Assembly (NCBI GenBank): GCA_020025175.1
Contig: JAHHSM010000039.1
Span: 1-14,605 of the forward strand
Direction: 5' to 3'
DNA length: 14,605 bases
DNA from: Oscillospiraceae bacterium
GTDB lineage: Bacteria; Bacillota; Clostridia; Oscillospirales; Oscillospiraceae
In this document: positions 14,018 through 14,605 of the stretch, in pieces
Position numbering within the stretch: the first letter of the stretch is position 1
Layout: each line of letters starts with the position of its first letter
The notes under the pieces: model-generated
The model's database searches: none
What the model was told of the DNA's origin: nothing
The model's input: only the letters and a program-made list of their open reading frames with translations
Translations under genes and position numbers: made by a program

Positions 14018-14404
14018 TCATCTCTTTGTGATCTTGCAGCATGCAAAACCCAATTCATCGCGGAAGTACGTTACAATATCCTGCACTGCCGTTTCCACTT
14101 CTGCATGTTCACCGGTAATAATCAATGTACCAGAAAAGCGGTCAACAAAACCAAGATAGATATCCGAAGATTTTGTTGCAATATCTGCCGCAATCACCGA
14201 TGTTTCATAAGGGATCATCGTCATGATACCAATGGCTGCACCATCATAATCAATATCCGGATTCAAACCCAATTTCTGATAAATGATTGGCTGTGGACCA
14301 CCAATAATATGTGCCAAAGAAATCTGATTACCGGGCACCTGCTCCTGAATAATGCGCAAACGGCCTTCTTCATCAGATGGCAACAAATCTTTGATATCTG
14401 TCAT
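14018..14404 (-). CDS. eutS: EutS-type bacterial microcompartment shell protein
   Basis: This 128-residue BMC-domain protein closely follows EutS, the hexameric shell protein with a bent hexamer. Diagnostic stretches are RIIQEQVPGNQISLAHII (17-34), GAAIGIMTMIPYETSVIAAD (55-74), DIYLGFVDRFSG (81-92) and a C-terminal ITKR like E. coli EutS. It is longer than the roughly 111-residue E. coli protein, with an acidic 16-residue N-terminal extension (TDIKDLLPSDEEG) and a few extra residues before GAAIG. The frame opens at 14479, but ATG 14404 has AAAGGAAGG (14421-14413) eight bases upstream, and upstream residues do not look like EutS. Translationally coupled to eutP. The substrate of the compartment (ethanolamine or another aldehyde-generating compound) is not determined by these two genes. 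Confidence 0.93.
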   Translation of the reverse strand: MTDIKDLLPSDEEGRLRIIQEQVPGNQISLAHIIGGPQPIIYQKLGLNPDIDYDGAAIGIMTMIPYETSVIAADIATKSSDIYLGFVDRFSGTLIITGEHAEVETAVQDIVTYFRDELGFACCKITKR

Positions 14405-14409
14405 ACATA

Positions 14410-14463
14410 TTGCCTTCCTTTCCATAGTAAGCAAGAACTGTTTCAGCACGATCTGCGAAACAG
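14410..14463 (-). promoter_or_regulatory. Two hairpins in the eutS leader, the second covering the RBS
   Basis: On the minus strand CTGTTTC (14463-14457) pairs perfectly with GAAACAG (14444-14438), with a further GCA/TGC inside. Three bases later TTGCTT (14434-14429) can pair with AGGCAA (14415-14410), holding part of the Shine-Dalgarno sequence. This layout could regulate translation. The paired hexaloop signature (A1, G4) of EutV/ANTAR targets is not apparent, and no T run follows. Confidence 0.4.
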
Positions 14464-14487
14464 ATAAAGTCATAATCATACATGTAT

Positions 14488-14515
14488 ATTGTATTCCGAT
14501 TATTTAAGATGTCAA
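14488..14515 (-). promoter_or_regulatory. Sigma-A promoter of eutSP
   Basis: The minus strand has a perfect -35 TTGACA (14515-14510), a 16-nt spacer and TACAAT (14493-14488, 5 of 6). Transcription would start near 14481 and give a leader of about 77 nt before eutS. A promoter this close makes eutS the first gene of the unit. Confidence 0.65.
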
Positions 14516-14564
14516 TGCAGATAGCGGTCATTTTGAAATTATGTCAAAGATTGCGTCATAAAAA

Positions 14565-14578
14565 TGCAAGCGCTTTCA
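14565..14578 (-). promoter_or_regulatory. CcpA cre box (catabolite-responsive element)
   Basis: Minus strand TGAAAGCGCTTGCA fits the Firmicutes cre consensus TGWAARCGYTWNCW at every position. Its nearest base is 50 bp upstream of the eutSP -35 hexamer. Upstream cre sites can activate (as known for B. subtilis ackA), whereas sites in or after the promoter repress. It might instead serve a divergent gene outside the window. Confidence 0.65.
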
Positions 14579-14605
14579 AATAAATTGTATTTTTTTGATT
14601 AATTG

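Noticed and set aside
14018..14058. Longer EutP starting at ATG 14058
   Set aside because: It would overlap eutS by 41 bp and add residues without family similarity; the ATG at 14013 starts directly before the Walker A strand and has a suitable ribosome site.
1..14605. CRISPR arrays, insertion sequences, toxin-antitoxin or defence genes
   Set aside because: No regularly spaced repeats, transposase or recombinase motifs, or small paired toxin-antitoxin frames were found on either strand.

Overview
The window looks like chromosomal DNA of a low-to-mid-GC, anaerobic Firmicute, most likely a gut member of class Clostridia. The indications are strong purine-rich ribosome binding sites about 8 nt before most starts, two TTG starts, Firmicutes-type genes (tagD, tmcAL, a Firmicutes-style metK), a perfect CcpA-type cre box, and eutS/eutP microcompartment genes. 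A placement in Oscillospirales is only an impression.

Layout, left to right. (1) 1-334 has no gene. On the minus strand it holds a near-consensus promoter, a GC-rich hairpin, and two tandem 38-nt 5' halves of different tRNA-Pro(UGG) genes, both ending exactly at the last base of the anticodon loop. Two further hairpins lie at the window edge. (2) 335-7195 is a six-gene minus-strand operon for a glycerol-phosphate-containing surface glycopolymer. In transcription order: two paralogous Wzy/WaaL-like membrane proteins, a family-2 glycosyltransferase, a Wzx-like flippase, a CDP-glycerol glycerophosphotransferase and TagD. Genes overlap or sit 5-15 bp apart. TagD makes CDP-glycerol, the glycerophosphotransferase uses it, the glycosyltransferase adds sugar, the flippase exports the lipid-linked unit, and the polymerase/ligase pair joins or attaches it. 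(3) 7312-8525 is metK (SAM synthetase, minus). It is divergent from (4) 8796-9680 (plus), a rhomboid-fold membrane protein with no visible catalytic serine motif and a cysteine-rich tail. A long bidirectional terminator follows. (5) 9725-10534 is a DUF4163/DUF3298-type lipoprotein (minus). (6) 10670-11893 is tmcAL (minus), divergent from ackA (12046-13251, plus); the two share a compact control region with a 9-bp inverted repeat. (7) Two back-to-back terminators separate ackA from a convergent eutS-eutP pair (13342-14404, minus), which has its own promoter, a hairpin-rich leader and an upstream cre box.

The best candidates for something new are the twin tRNA-Pro halves behind an intact promoter, the pseudo-rhomboid/zinc-ribbon protein, the tandem polymerase paralogues, and the stand-alone eutSP unit with an extended EutP. 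No CRISPR array, insertion sequence, recombinase gene or recognisable defence system is visible. All functional calls are motif-based readings; no database search was run.
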